64,000 bases of DNA. Source: Sphingomonas sp. (GTDB lineage: Bacteria > Pseudomonadota > Alphaproteobacteria > Sphingomonadales > Sphingomonadaceae). Position numbers and translations under genes: made by a program. The notes under the pieces are model-generated. The model saw only the letters and a list, made by a program, of their open reading frames with translations. It was not told the origin of the DNA and searched no databases. Every line of letters starts with the position of its first letter. Within the stretch, counting starts at the first letter, position 1. Positions 34,959 to 44,384 of this stretch are shown here, piece after piece. The stretch lies in the NCBI RefSeq assembly GCF_026460985.1, contig NZ_JAPKNM010000051.1:1-64000 (forward strand). Direction: 5' to 3'.

Positions 34959-36035
34959 TTGGGGATTTTTCGACGTTTCCTGCTGATCTGCGCGATCGGT
35001 CTGTCGGTCGTAGCGCCCGCTGCGCGCGCGGCGCAGGCGGCCCCCATCGAGGTTCGCCTCGTGATAGTGACGGCGTTCGAGATCGGCGCGGACACTGGCG
35101 ATCGCGCAGGCGAATTCCAGGCTTGGGCCGAGACGATGCCGGAAGTGCTGCCCTTCCCCGCCGGCTTCCGCGACCTGCGCTATGATGCGAAGCGCGAGGT
35201 ATTGCTTCTCCATACCGGCATCGGCACCAGCCGCGCCGCCGCCTCGGTGACTGCGCTCGGGATGGATCCGCGCTTCGACCTGAGCCATGCCTATTGGCTC
35301 GTCGCGGCGATCGCGGGCGTGGACCCCGCCACTGCGTCGGTCGGGTCCGCCGCATGGATCGGCGACATCGTCGACACCGATTATGGATATGCGGTCGACC
35401 CCCGCGAGGCGCCGGCGGGCTGGAGCACCGGCATGTTCCCGCGCGATCGTGCCGAACCCTATCTCGGCCCGCGTGGCGATCCGCAATACAATCTGTTCGC
35501 ACTCAATAAGCCGCTGCGCGACTGGGCCTATGCGCTGACCCGCGACATTCCGCTCGCCGACAGCGAGGCTCTGCAAAGCATCCGCGCGCCCTATTCGCAA
35601 TACTCCGCGGCGCGGCGCCCGCCGCATGTGCTCAAGGGCGCAGAGGCGAGCGGCCAGACCTTCTGGCACGGCACGCTGCTCAACGATCATGTCCGCCGCT
35701 GGGTGCGCTATTGGACCGATGGCGGCGAGCCCTTTGTGATGACCGGCATGGAGGACACCGGCGTCGCCGGGGCGCTGCACATGCTGGGCCGCACCGGCCG
35801 CGTTGATCCCGCCCGGCTGCTCGTGCTGCGCACTGGCAGCAACTATTCTGTGCCGCCGCCCGGCGTCGGCGCGGCGCAGAGTCTGACCGCCGAGGCCAAG
35901 GGCCTGTCGGCGCTCCAGCCTTCGCTCGACGCCGCCTTCCTGGTCGGGGGACGGGTCGTCGACGAGATCACCGTTCATTGGTCGCGCTACCGCGACCGGC
36001 TGCCCGGCGCCGTAACGGAGGCGCCCGCCGAATAA
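34959..36035 (+). CDS. Exported purine nucleoside permease (NUP-family) protein
   Basis: A 358-residue protein of the NUP family (PF06516). It starts at TTG 34959 with GGAG seven bases upstream, giving a signal peptide (IFRRFLLICAIGLSVVAPAARA). Segments such as LVIVTAFEIGADTGDRAGEFQAW, LLHTGIGTSRAAASVTALG, YWLVAAIAGVDPATASVGSAAWIGDIVDTDYGYAVDPRE and GMEDTGVAGALHML match the family. The sequence is not a membrane carrier; it looks like a periplasmic enzyme of the nucleoside phosphorylase superfamily. It probably acts with the divergent nucleosidase. Confidence 0.82.
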   Translation: MGIFRRFLLICAIGLSVVAPAARAAQAAPIEVRLVIVTAFEIGADTGDRAGEFQAWAETMPEVLPFPAGFRDLRYDAKREVLLLHTGIGTSRAAASVTALGMDPRFDLSHAYWLVAAIAGVDPATASVGSAAWIGDIVDTDYGYAVDPREAPAGWSTGMFPRDRAEPYLGPRGDPQYNLFALNKPLRDWAYALTRDIPLADSEALQSIRAPYSQYSAARRPPHVLKGAEASGQTFWHGTLLNDHVRRWVRYWTDGGEPFVMTGMEDTGVAGALHMLGRTGRVDPARLLVLRTGSNYSVPPPGVGAAQSLTAEAKGLSALQPSLDAAFLVGGRVVDEITVHWSRYRDRLPGAVTEAPAE

Positions 36036-36115
36036 CCAGACGCGCGGATGATAGCAAAACGGCCGCTGGGGGGCGGACCGTCAACGACAAGATTGAACCA
36101 GGGAGCACACCAACT

Positions 36116-39100
36116 ATGCGCAGTCTTTTCCATGCCAGCACGATCGCCGTCGCTGCCTGCATCGCCGCACCGGCCTATGCGCAGGAAACCACCTCGTCGA
36201 TCCGCGGTACCGTTACAAGCGAGGCTGGCCCGGTTGCGAATGCCGAGGTCGTGATCACGCATGTTCCCTCGGGCACCGTCTCGACCACCTCGAGCGGCGC
36301 CGATGGCAGCTTCAGCGCCTCCGGCCTTCGCGTGGGCGGCCCCTTCTCGGTCCATGTCGTTGCGCAAGGCTATGCAGAAACCACCGTCACCGGCATCGAG
36401 CTGACCGCCGGGCAACCGCTCCGCCTTCCTGTCGAACTCGCCACCACCGGCGGGGACATCGTCGTCACCGCACGGCGTTCAGGCGCGGTCGAGTTGTCGC
36501 CCGGCCCGATCACCTCGCTCAATCGCAGCGATATCGAAGGCGTTGCCAGCGTCAGTCGCGACATTCGCGACATCGTCCGGCGCGATCCGTTCGCGACGAT
36601 CGATCCCGGCCAGAGCCGTGGCGTCATGATCGCCGGACAGAATGCGCGCCTCAACAAATTCTCGGTCGACGGCCTGCGCTTCTCCGACAATTTCGGCCTC
36701 AATGTCGGCGGCTTGCCGACAGCGCGCGGTCCAGTGCCGATCGACGCGATCGAGCAGCTCTCGGTCAAGATCGCGCCCTATGACATCTCCGAGGGCGACT
36801 TCCAGGGCGGCGCGATCAACCTCGTGCTCCGCTCGGGCACCAACGACTTCCATGGCTCGGCCTTCTACACCTATTCGAGCGACAAGCTTACCGGTGACCA
36901 GACCCGCCCGGGAATCGCCAATACCACCGGCAAGATCAATCTCGACTTCACGAGCAAGAACTGGGGGGCGTTCCTCTCGGGCCCGATCATCAAGGACAAG
37001 CTGTTCCTTGCGCTCTCGTACGAGCGGCTGGAGGAGGGATCGCCGATTTCGATCGGCCTGGCCGGCTTCCCGAACGTGGTGCCCAATCTGAGCCAGGCGC
37101 AGATCGACCAGATCAATTCGATCGCGCAGTCGGTCTATACCTACGCCGCGGGCGGCGCGCAGAGCTCGACGCTCGAGACCGACACCAAATACACGGTCAA
37201 GCTCGACTGGAACGTCACTGACGGCCAGCGCCTGTCGCTCACCTACATCAACAACGACAGCGCCAACGCCTCGACCGCGGGCTTCTCCTCGACCACGGCG
37301 GCGTCGCCTGCGCTCGGACTGGAATCGAACAATTACCGCCGGCCCGAAAAGGTCGAGTCGGTCGTCGCACAGCTCAATTCGGACTGGTCGGACAAATTCC
37401 ACACTGAAATCCGCGCGAACTATCGCAACTACGACCTGACTCCGGTGCCGTTCGGTGAGTTCGGCTTCGGCCAGTTCCAGGTCTGCCTCGACCCGACGGC
37501 AACCACACAGCAGAACGGCGCGGCCAATGCGAGTGCGATCGCCTGCTCGCAGGGCAGCACCGCGGCCCCGGGCGCGGCACGCCTCTATTTCGGGCCCGAC
37601 CGCTTCCGCCATTTCAACTTCGTCCGGACCAAGCAATATGGCGCCGATGTCGCGTTGCGCTGGGAATATGGCGACTTCTCGAACAAGCTGACCGCGGCGT
37701 GGAGCCATCTCGACGTTGCCAACGCCTTCGCCTCGGATGCGCTCGGCACCTATTATTTCGACAGCGTCGCCGACCTGCAGAATCGCCGCGCGAGCACCGT
37801 GACGCTCGCCGGCTCGATCACCGGCGACCTCAACAACGTGCTGGCGAGCTTCCAATATGATCAATACACCTTCGGCCTGCAGACCGCCTGGGACCCCAGC
37901 CCGACCTTCAACCTCACCGTCGGCGGCCGCATCGACCTCTATGGCGGTATCACTCCACCGCCGCTCAATCAGGCGTTCCTCGGCCGCTATGGGTTCTCCA
38001 ACAACCATGTGATCAACGGCAAGTCGGTCGCGCAGCCACGATTGTCGGCGACATGGTCGCCCACCGAGGAACTCCGCATCCGTGGCGGCATCGGCCTGTT
38101 CGCGGGCGGATCGCCGGACGTGTTTCTGGGCAACAGCTACTCGGTGGCGGGCGTCTACGGCAATTCGATCTCGATCAACCGCAACGCCAACGGCACCTGC
38201 ACCTTGCCCACGCCGACAATCTGCTCGGCCGCGCTCGACAACGTCAACGGCCGGACCTTCTCCAGCGTCATCACCGACTATCTGAGAAACAATACCGGCT
38301 CGCTGAGCCTGGCCAACGTCAATGCGATGGATCCCGACTACGCGCTGGAGTCCACCTGGAAGGCAACGGTCTCGGTCGACTACAGCCCCGACCTAGGCTT
38401 CCTTGGCACCGGCTGGAATTTCGGCACCGACCTCTATTACGGCTGGGTCAACAACGCGCCGATCTACTACGACCTGCGCCTCCGTCAGATCGGCACCACG
38501 CCCGACGGTCGCCCGCGCTATGCGTCGACCACCACCGGCGGCAATACCGATCTGTTCCTGACCAATACCCATCGCGGTCATTCGCTGGTCGCGGTGGCGC
38601 GGGTGGACAAGAGCTTCGATTGGGGCCTGTCGCTCGGCGCGAGCTACAGTTTCCAGGACGTGACCGACGTCAGCTCGATGAACGGGACCACAGCCTCGGG
38701 GACCTATGGCCAGAACGCGATGGTCGATCCCAACATTGCCGCCTACGGCAGGTCGATCTACGAGATCCGCAACAGCTGGAAGTTCAACGTCGACTTCGAC
38801 CACGCCTTCTTCGGCGACTACAAGACGCGTTTCGCGCTGTTCGGTGAACTCCGCTCGGGCATCCCGTACAGCCTGACGATGAACGACCCCAACCTGCCGA
38901 ACAGCCACTCCTCGGTGTTCGGCACAGCGGGCTCATCGAACCGCTATCTGCTCTACGTACCGCAGGCGGGCACCGACCCGATCGTCACCTACGACAGCGC
39001 GGCAACGCAGACCGCGCTCGAGAATTTCATCGCCGCCAATGGGCTCGAGGGATATCGGGGGCGCATCCTGCCCAAGAATACCCAGCGCGCTCCCAACTGG

Positions 39101-39418
39101 TTCAAGGTCGATCTGCACGCCGAGCAGGAGCTGCCGCTCCCGGGAATCGACAGCCTCTTCAGCGGGGCGCGCTTCAAGCTGTTCGCCGATGTCGAGAACT
39201 TCCTGAACCTGATCAACAAGGACTGGGGCTCGCTGCGCCAGGTGGCCTTCCCCTATCTCACATCGGTGGTGAACGTCGCCTGCGTCTCGGCAACGGTGAA
39301 CGGCGTAACCAATCCCTGCGCGCAATATCGCTACTCGAACGTCTCGAACCCCGCGGTGGATGTGCAAGGCCGACCGTCGCTCTGGGCGCTGCGTATCGGT
39401 GCCAAGGTGCAATTCTGA
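36116..39418 (+). CDS. TonB-dependent receptor with N-terminal carboxypeptidase-regulatory-like domain
   Basis: An 1100-residue outer-membrane protein. A signal peptide (ending PAYAQ) precedes a beta-sandwich CarboxypepD_reg-like domain at about residues 25-105 (IRGTVTSEAGPVANAEVVI). A plug domain (IVVTARRSG, SVDGLRFSDNFGLNVGG) and a 22-strand barrel follow, ending in Phe (IGAKVQF). Oar-type receptors of this sort import large or scarce substrates using TonB energy. It follows the NUP gene by 80 bases on the same strand, so a nucleoside or nucleotide substrate is plausible. A good hairpin follows its stop. Confidence 0.9.
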   Translation: MRSLFHASTIAVAACIAAPAYAQETTSSIRGTVTSEAGPVANAEVVITHVPSGTVSTTSSGADGSFSASGLRVGGPFSVHVVAQGYAETTVTGIELTAGQPLRLPVELATTGGDIVVTARRSGAVELSPGPITSLNRSDIEGVASVSRDIRDIVRRDPFATIDPGQSRGVMIAGQNARLNKFSVDGLRFSDNFGLNVGGLPTARGPVPIDAIEQLSVKIAPYDISEGDFQGGAINLVLRSGTNDFHGSAFYTYSSDKLTGDQTRPGIANTTGKINLDFTSKNWGAFLSGPIIKDKLFLALSYERLEEGSPISIGLAGFPNVVPNLSQAQIDQINSIAQSVYTYAAGGAQSSTLETDTKYTVKLDWNVTDGQRLSLTYINNDSANASTAGFSSTTAASPALGLESNNYRRPEKVESVVAQLNSDWSDKFHTEIRANYRNYDLTPVPFGEFGFGQFQVCLDPTATTQQNGAANASAIACSQGSTAAPGAARLYFGPDRFRHFNFVRTKQYGADVALRWEYGDFSNKLTAAWSHLDVANAFASDALGTYYFDSVADLQNRRASTVTLAGSITGDLNNVLASFQYDQYTFGLQTAWDPSPTFNLTVGGRIDLYGGITPPPLNQAFLGRYGFSNNHVINGKSVAQPRLSATWSPTEELRIRGGIGLFAGGSPDVFLGNSYSVAGVYGNSISINRNANGTCTLPTPTICSAALDNVNGRTFSSVITDYLRNNTGSLSLANVNAMDPDYALESTWKATVSVDYSPDLGFLGTGWNFGTDLYYGWVNNAPIYYDLRLRQIGTTPDGRPRYASTTTGGNTDLFLTNTHRGHSLVAVARVDKSFDWGLSLGASYSFQDVTDVSSMNGTTASGTYGQNAMVDPNIAAYGRSIYEIRNSWKFNVDFDHAFFGDYKTRFALFGELRSGIPYSLTMNDPNLPNSHSSVFGTAGSSNRYLLYVPQAGTDPIVTYDSAATQTALENFIAANGLEGYRGRILPKNTQRAPNWFKVDLHAEQELPLPGIDSLFSGARFKLFADVENFLNLINKDWGSLRQVAFPYLTSVVNVACVSATVNGVTNPCAQYRYSNVSNPAVDVQGRPSLWALRIGAKVQF

Positions 39419-39426
39419 TGCAGGTC

Positions 39427-39453
39427 GGGCGCGGGCGCAAGTCGCCCGTGCCC
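39427..39453 (+). terminator. Hairpin after the TonB-receptor stop, probable terminator
   Basis: GGGCGCGGGCG (39427-39437) pairs with CGCCCGTGCCC (39443-39453) over 11 positions with one G-T wobble and a five-base loop (CAAGT). It begins nine bases after the receptor stop codon. There is no T-tract, so it is either a Rho-assisted terminator or an mRNA-stabilising stem. Confidence 0.55.
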
Positions 39454-39863
39454 ACTTGCGATAGCCGGCCCAGGTCCAGAATGCAGGATGGCTCGGAAGC
39501 AAACGCGACGAAGGTGCCTGAGAGTCTCAGCCGGAAGTTGTTGGATCTGGCGAAAGGCCGGTGAGCGCCACACCAGCGGCACCAGGACACCATCGATCGG
39601 ACCTGAGGGACATGCTAGATCGGCACATAGCCGCGCTCCCGGTAGAGCGGCACGCCAAGCTGGCGCGGCCACTCAAACCCGCCGAGCCCTCCGAGCCTGC
39701 CGGTTGCAATCACTGCGCTGCAGCAGAAAATCGTCCGAGTTGCAGCACTGTTCCCGAATTCTATCGCAAAAACGTCGATTCTGTGTCAGTTCCTTGACTA
39801 GCGGGAGTCGTTGCATTGCAGCGCAACCAACTCGGCGGGCCCGCGGCAAACAGGGGGTTTCAG
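39454..39863 (+). promoter_or_regulatory. Non-coding region upstream of the second TonB receptor, with a repeated motif
   Basis: About 410 bases with no supported gene. Near its 3' end, TCGTTGCATTGCAGC (39808-39822) matches 13 of 15 bases of a site in the divergent nucleosidase promoter region (34765-34779), and GTTGCATTGCAGCGCAAC at 39810-39827 is itself a loose inverted repeat (GTTGC...GCAAC). Two more GTTGCA copies lie within the preceding 120 bases. The region therefore looks like a regulated promoter. Short open frames inside it have no family resemblance. Confidence 0.45.
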
Positions 39864-42083
39864 ATGCACCAGAACCGCTCGACCGTTCGCTCTCGCACCC
39901 GCTGGCTCGTCACCGTAGCGGTAGCGCTTCCTCTCGCGGCCGCAGCGGGCGCCGCCCAAGCCCAAGAGGTAGAGAGCGAACAGGCCGGCGGTATTCCGGA
40001 CATCGTCGTAACCGCGCAGCGTCGTGCCGAGAACATTCAGGACGTGCCGGTGTCGGTCGCGACACTCGACGGCGAGCAACTCCAGACGATCTTCGATTCG
40101 GGCAACGACATCACCGCGCTCGCGACCCGCGTGCCCGGGCTCTATGCGGAGAGCTCGAACGGCCGCGTCGCGCCGCGCTTCTACATTCGCGGCCTCGGCA
40201 ACACCGATTTCGATCTCGCCGCCTCGCAGCCCGTTTCCGTCATCATGGACGATGTCGTGCTGGAGAATGTCGCGCTGAAGAGCACGCCGGTGTTCGACAT
40301 CGAACGTGTCGAGGTGCTGCGCGGACCGCAGGGCACTCTGTTCGGCCGCAACACGCCCGCCGGCATCATCAAATTCGACACGGTCAAGCCGTCCGACACG
40401 TTCAGCGCGCAGGCCTCGGTCTCGGCGGGCACCTACGGCACGATCAGCGCCGATGCCGGCGTCGGTGGCCCGATCGTCCCCGAAAGGCTCGCGGCGCGCG
40501 TTTCGGTGCTCTTCCAGCACCGCGACAACTGGATCGACAATGGCTTCACCGGCCAGGAAAATGCCTATGGCCAATATGACGAGGTCGCGGCGCGTGGGCA
40601 GCTTCTGTTCACGCCGACTGACGCGTTCAGCGCACTCGCCAACATTCATTACCGCCGCTTCGAGGGCGAAGGCGCCGCGGCGGTCTTCCGCGCGAACATC
40701 CTCGGCCCTGGCAACAACCAACTCAACAGCAATTTCCAGCGCGACACGGTGTTCCTCGACGCGGGTGGCGACAATCGCGCGCAGTATCGCGGCTGGGGCA
40801 GCTCGCTGAAGCTCGACTATGATTTCGGGGGCGCGACGCTCACTTCGATCACTGCCTATGAGACCACGCAGGGCAGCAGCCGCGCCGATGTCGATGGCGG
40901 CACCGCCGCGAATGGCCCGGGTTTCATTCCCTTCCAGTCCGATACGCAGGACTCGCTCGATCTCGACCAGTGGACGCAGGAAGTTCGCCTCGCCAGCACC
41001 GGCGGCGGGCCGTTCGGGTGGCAGGTCGGCGCCTTCTATTTCGACAGCGACTTTACCGTGCTGACCGAAGGCTTCAGCTTCCCCCCGCCCACCACTGTGC
41101 GCCACCAGAATCAGAGCTGGGCGGCGTTCGGCCAGGCCAGCTACAAGCTGACGGACGCGTTCAAGCTCACCGGCGGCCTGCGCTATACCGAGGACGACAA
41201 GCAATTCGAGGTGATCGGCGGATCGGCCGCCGACGACCGCTCGGTCTCGGACGCGCGCGTCAGCTGGGACGTCAGCGCGATGTACGATTTCACGCCCGGC
41301 CTGAGCATCTACGCCCGCGTCGCCAGCGGCTTCCGCGCACCTTCGATCCAGGGTCGCGACGTCGCTTTCTTCAACCCGCCCTCGGTCGCGACGTCGGAGA
41401 AGATCCTGTCGTGGGAAGCCGGCATCAAGAGCGAGCTGTTCGACCGCCGGGTGCGCATCAACGCCACTGCCTTCACCTACACGGTCGACGACCCGCAGTT
41501 CACCGCGGTCGGCGGGAGCGGCAACCTCGTCCAGCTGCTCAACGCCAACAAGGGCAAGGCCTGGGGCTTCGAGCTCGACTCCGAATTCCGCCCGACGTCG
41601 TCGCTCACCTTCACCGCGGGCGTGAGCTACAACAATACCGAGATCGACGATCCTAACCTCGCAGTCGGAATCTGCGCGCAATGCACCGTCACCGATCCGC
41701 TGGTCACGATCGCGGGCGCTCAGCGCGCGCTGGTCGACGGCAATCCCTTCCCGCAGGCTCCGGAATGGATCGCGGACGTCACGGCGCGCTATGCGATTCC
41801 CGTGGGCGGCGGCGGCGAGATCTTCGCCTTCACCGACTGGGCCTATCAAGGCTACACCAACTTCTTCCTCTACCAGTCGCGCGAATTCTACAGCGACGGC
41901 CAGTTCGAAGGCGGCCTGCGCATCGGCTACGCGAAGCGCGACGGCAGCTTCGAGCTCGCGGCGTTCGTCCGCAACATCACCGACGAGGAGAACGTCAAGG
42001 GCGGCATCGACTTCAACAACAACACCGGCTTCGTGAACGAGCCGCGGATCTTCGGCCTCTCGTTTAGAACCCGGATGCGCTGA
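39864..42083 (+). CDS. TonB-dependent receptor
   Basis: A 739-residue outer-membrane receptor. It has a signal peptide (cleavage after AAQAQ), a TonB-box-like segment and plug (IVVTAQRRAENIQDVPVSV, VPGLYAESSNGR, FYIRGLGNTDFDL, VEVLRGPQGTLFGRNTPAG). The C-terminal barrel ends in the usual sphingomonad form (FGLSFRTRMR). A CAGGGGG ribosome-binding site precedes ATG 39864. The substrate is unknown; the upstream motif shared with the nucleosidase region hints at purine-nucleoside control. Confidence 0.92.
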   Translation: MHQNRSTVRSRTRWLVTVAVALPLAAAAGAAQAQEVESEQAGGIPDIVVTAQRRAENIQDVPVSVATLDGEQLQTIFDSGNDITALATRVPGLYAESSNGRVAPRFYIRGLGNTDFDLAASQPVSVIMDDVVLENVALKSTPVFDIERVEVLRGPQGTLFGRNTPAGIIKFDTVKPSDTFSAQASVSAGTYGTISADAGVGGPIVPERLAARVSVLFQHRDNWIDNGFTGQENAYGQYDEVAARGQLLFTPTDAFSALANIHYRRFEGEGAAAVFRANILGPGNNQLNSNFQRDTVFLDAGGDNRAQYRGWGSSLKLDYDFGGATLTSITAYETTQGSSRADVDGGTAANGPGFIPFQSDTQDSLDLDQWTQEVRLASTGGGPFGWQVGAFYFDSDFTVLTEGFSFPPPTTVRHQNQSWAAFGQASYKLTDAFKLTGGLRYTEDDKQFEVIGGSAADDRSVSDARVSWDVSAMYDFTPGLSIYARVASGFRAPSIQGRDVAFFNPPSVATSEKILSWEAGIKSELFDRRVRINATAFTYTVDDPQFTAVGGSGNLVQLLNANKGKAWGFELDSEFRPTSSLTFTAGVSYNNTEIDDPNLAVGICAQCTVTDPLVTIAGAQRALVDGNPFPQAPEWIADVTARYAIPVGGGGEIFAFTDWAYQGYTNFFLYQSREFYSDGQFEGGLRIGYAKRDGSFELAAFVRNITDEENVKGGIDFNNNTGFVNEPRIFGLSFRTRMR

Positions 42084-42244
42084 CGACCTTCCTGTTTAAT
42101 CGGCCGCAAATAGGGCCGCTCATTCGACGAATGTCATCAATCTCACCTGGTGGACAATCTCAGAAGTGGTGCCAGAGCCCGCGGGAACGGCCGTCGGTGA
42201 AGGCGAATTGATCCATCCCACGATGAGGACTGATCTCAGGCGCC

Positions 42245-43192
42245 TCAGTTCCCGATACGGGCAGGCCTCTTCCACCAGGACAGCGTGTGAACGTCATGCG
42301 ACGTCGTCCACACGCCCTTCCGCGTATATCGCAGGGCGCCGCTGCCAGTTGCCTTTCCGACCCGCGCGCGAATGGCAAGCGTTACCGGATCGATCACGAC
42401 GAACGTCTGGCCGGCTGTCGTGCGCAGCCAGACCTTGCCGCCGCCCGCGTCGATGTCCCCATATTTCAACGTCTCGTCGATCTTCACGCGGCCAGAGACG
42501 TCTCCAGTCCCGGGGTCGATCCGGGCCAATGTCCCGTCTCCCTGCTCCTGAACCCAGACCGCGCCCTCGCCGGCGACGAGGAAGCCGGGCTCCCGGCCCA
42601 ACGCCGTTCGCTTGACGATTGCGTTGGTCTGCGGGTCGATCCTCTGAAGGCTCTGATGCTCGGAACTGACGGCCCACAGCGATCCGAGACCGAATGACAG
42701 ATAGTAGGTGCCAGGATCGACCTGGATCGAGTTCGTCACGCTGTTGCTGGCCGGGTCGACGCGGGCGATGACGCCCTTGTCGTCGCTCGCTACCCAGACC
42801 GATCCGGCTCCGGCCACGACATTCAGTTCACCTTTGGGATTGGCGATACCGGTCGCGATCACGGCCGTTTTCTGCGCCGTCTTGAGATCGATCCGGTTGA
42901 GGGTCCCGTCCTTGCAGTCGGCGACCCACAAGGAGCCGAACGCGACCGCCATTGCGCCGCAGGGGTGCGACATCGCGACTTCCGCGAGCTTGTGCTTGTT
43001 CGACCAGCGCTCGACCCGTCCGCTGTTGGTGGTCCAGACCGACGATCCGTCCACGGCGAGGAAATCGGCGAATCCCGGAACGGTGAGCACTCGCTCTTCC
43101 TGGGCGGAGGCGGCGGAAGGAGATGCCAACGCAAGGCCTCCCGCTATCGCCGTGACGATCCGGCCCCTTTTGAAACATCCATGTGCGATCAC
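42245..43192 (-). CDS. Exported YVTN-type beta-propeller protein
   Basis: A 315-residue protein with a signal peptide (CFKRGRIVTAIAGGLALASPSAASA). Repeating blades of about 40 residues follow, each with a core such as GSSVWTTNSGRVERW, GSLWVADCKDGTLNRIDLKT, GSVWVASDDKGVIARVDPAS, GSLWAVSSEHQSLQRIDPQT and GAVWVQEQGDGTLARIDPGT. This is a lyase/YVTN-like propeller with at least six blades. No catalytic motif was recognised; binding or scaffolding in the periplasm is likely. It is transcribed away from the sterol desaturase-like gene, 86 bases upstream on the same strand. Confidence 0.78.
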   Translation of the reverse strand: MIAHGCFKRGRIVTAIAGGLALASPSAASAQEERVLTVPGFADFLAVDGSSVWTTNSGRVERWSNKHKLAEVAMSHPCGAMAVAFGSLWVADCKDGTLNRIDLKTAQKTAVIATGIANPKGELNVVAGAGSVWVASDDKGVIARVDPASNSVTNSIQVDPGTYYLSFGLGSLWAVSSEHQSLQRIDPQTNAIVKRTALGREPGFLVAGEGAVWVQEQGDGTLARIDPGTGDVSGRVKIDETLKYGDIDAGGGKVWLRTTAGQTFVVIDPVTLAIRARVGKATGSGALRYTRKGVWTTSHDVHTLSWWKRPARIGN

Positions 43193-43278
43193 GAAAACGC
43201 CTCCCGCTCGATATCAGCAGCCGAGATTATGTGACGACGGCCTCGAAAATCACCGGCATCGGCCGGATCGGCTGCAGC

Positions 43279-44145
43279 TTATGCATAGCTCCGCCCCGCC
43301 TTGATCTTCTCGATCAGGGGCCGGAACGGGAAGATCATCTGCTCTCGGATCGACAGGCGCCGACGGTCGTCCTGGCCCACCAGCTCGGCCTCTCCATCGC
43401 GATAGGTGCCGAAGATGCGATCGAGCAGAATCAGCGAGTTCGCATAGTTGCAGCGCGTTTCTTCATACCCCACCGAATGGTGCAGGCTGTGGTTCTGGAT
43501 GGTCGTGAAGAAGAACGCGTACCACCGGGGCGGATCGCACCGCGTATTCGCGTGCGCGAACGTCGATACCACGGAGAGGATGTGGAAGGCGCAGAATATG
43601 GCGGCGAGCGGCAGATCGAACAGCGCGACCACGCTGAGGCTGATCAGGAAGAGTTCGATCGGATTGCCGACCGCGCCCTTCATCGCATTCAACTGGGTGA
43701 TGTGATGGTGCGGCGCGTGCGTCAGCCAGAAAGGCATGTAGTTGTGCATCAGCCGATGCATCCAATATTGCCCGAACTCGACCAGGAAGACGACCAGCGC
43801 GACCTGCACGACGAAGGGCAGATGCATGGCCCATTCCGTGGTGATGCCCAGCGAGTGCTTTGCCGCCGTCAACGGCTCTTCGGCCAATCGGGCGGTGACC
43901 CACGCGATCGCGGTCATGCTCAGGACCATGTAGAAGAGGTCGGTGAAGAATTCCTTCTTCGTCAGGCGCCAGCTGGCATGCCGCTCGTTGAGCCATTCGA
44001 GCCCCAGAATGAACAGCGTCGTGAGCGATGTGGCTATGGTGAGTGCCCAGGCGTTTTCGATCCACGCTTTGGGAACAAATGCCCAGAAGAACAGGATCGC
44101 CACGACCATCGCGGGCTGCACGTAGCTGAACAGGATCTTCTTCAT
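43279..44145 (-). CDS. Sterol desaturase/fatty acid hydroxylase-family protein
   Basis: A 288-residue membrane protein with the three histidine clusters of the di-iron hydroxylase family: HRLMHN, HAPHHH and HSLHHSVGYEE-type, plus the HANT segment before the last. Four or five helices surround them. Such enzymes hydroxylate or desaturate lipids (carotenoids, sterols, fatty acids). ATG 44143-44145 has a GGAG ribosome-binding site about nine bases away and is preferred to the upstream start. Neighbouring TonB receptor and propeller genes give no clear substrate. Confidence 0.85.
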   Translation of the reverse strand: MKKILFSYVQPAMVVAILFFWAFVPKAWIENAWALTIATSLTTLFILGLEWLNERHASWRLTKKEFFTDLFYMVLSMTAIAWVTARLAEEPLTAAKHSLGITTEWAMHLPFVVQVALVVFLVEFGQYWMHRLMHNYMPFWLTHAPHHHITQLNAMKGAVGNPIELFLISLSVVALFDLPLAAIFCAFHILSVVSTFAHANTRCDPPRWYAFFFTTIQNHSLHHSVGYEETRCNYANSLILLDRIFGTYRDGEAELVGQDDRRRLSIREQMIFPFRPLIEKIKAGRSYA

Positions 44146-44384
44146 AGCACTTGCTCCGGTCACGGCAGCGAAAGGAGGGCTCCCGGGATCACGGATACCG
44201 TGAGCCGACTGCCTGCAAGGTGTTCACGATCAGCCATACGTGCCCCATGCGATCCCTTTAGGATGGCGTCCCGGGAGGCGCAGGTGGCCGAATAACGTAG
44301 TCTCGCGCGCCCGGCGGGGCGCCAGCCCGTCCTTCGATCGCAAGCGGATTGCTGTCGACAGGCACTGGCCGGCCCCCTGGTGGC

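Noticed and set aside
36479..38008. 509-codon minus-strand open frame under the first TonB receptor, and a similar one under the second (39798-41849)
   Set aside because: Both are antisense shadows of clear receptor genes and show no domain features.
39331..39709. Minus-strand frames in the gap between two TonB receptors, one ending in a peptide like WPRQLGVPLYRERGYVPI
   Set aside because: The peptide faintly recalls the end of an acetyltransferase but has no start, no upstream domain and no ribosome-binding site; at most a decayed fragment.
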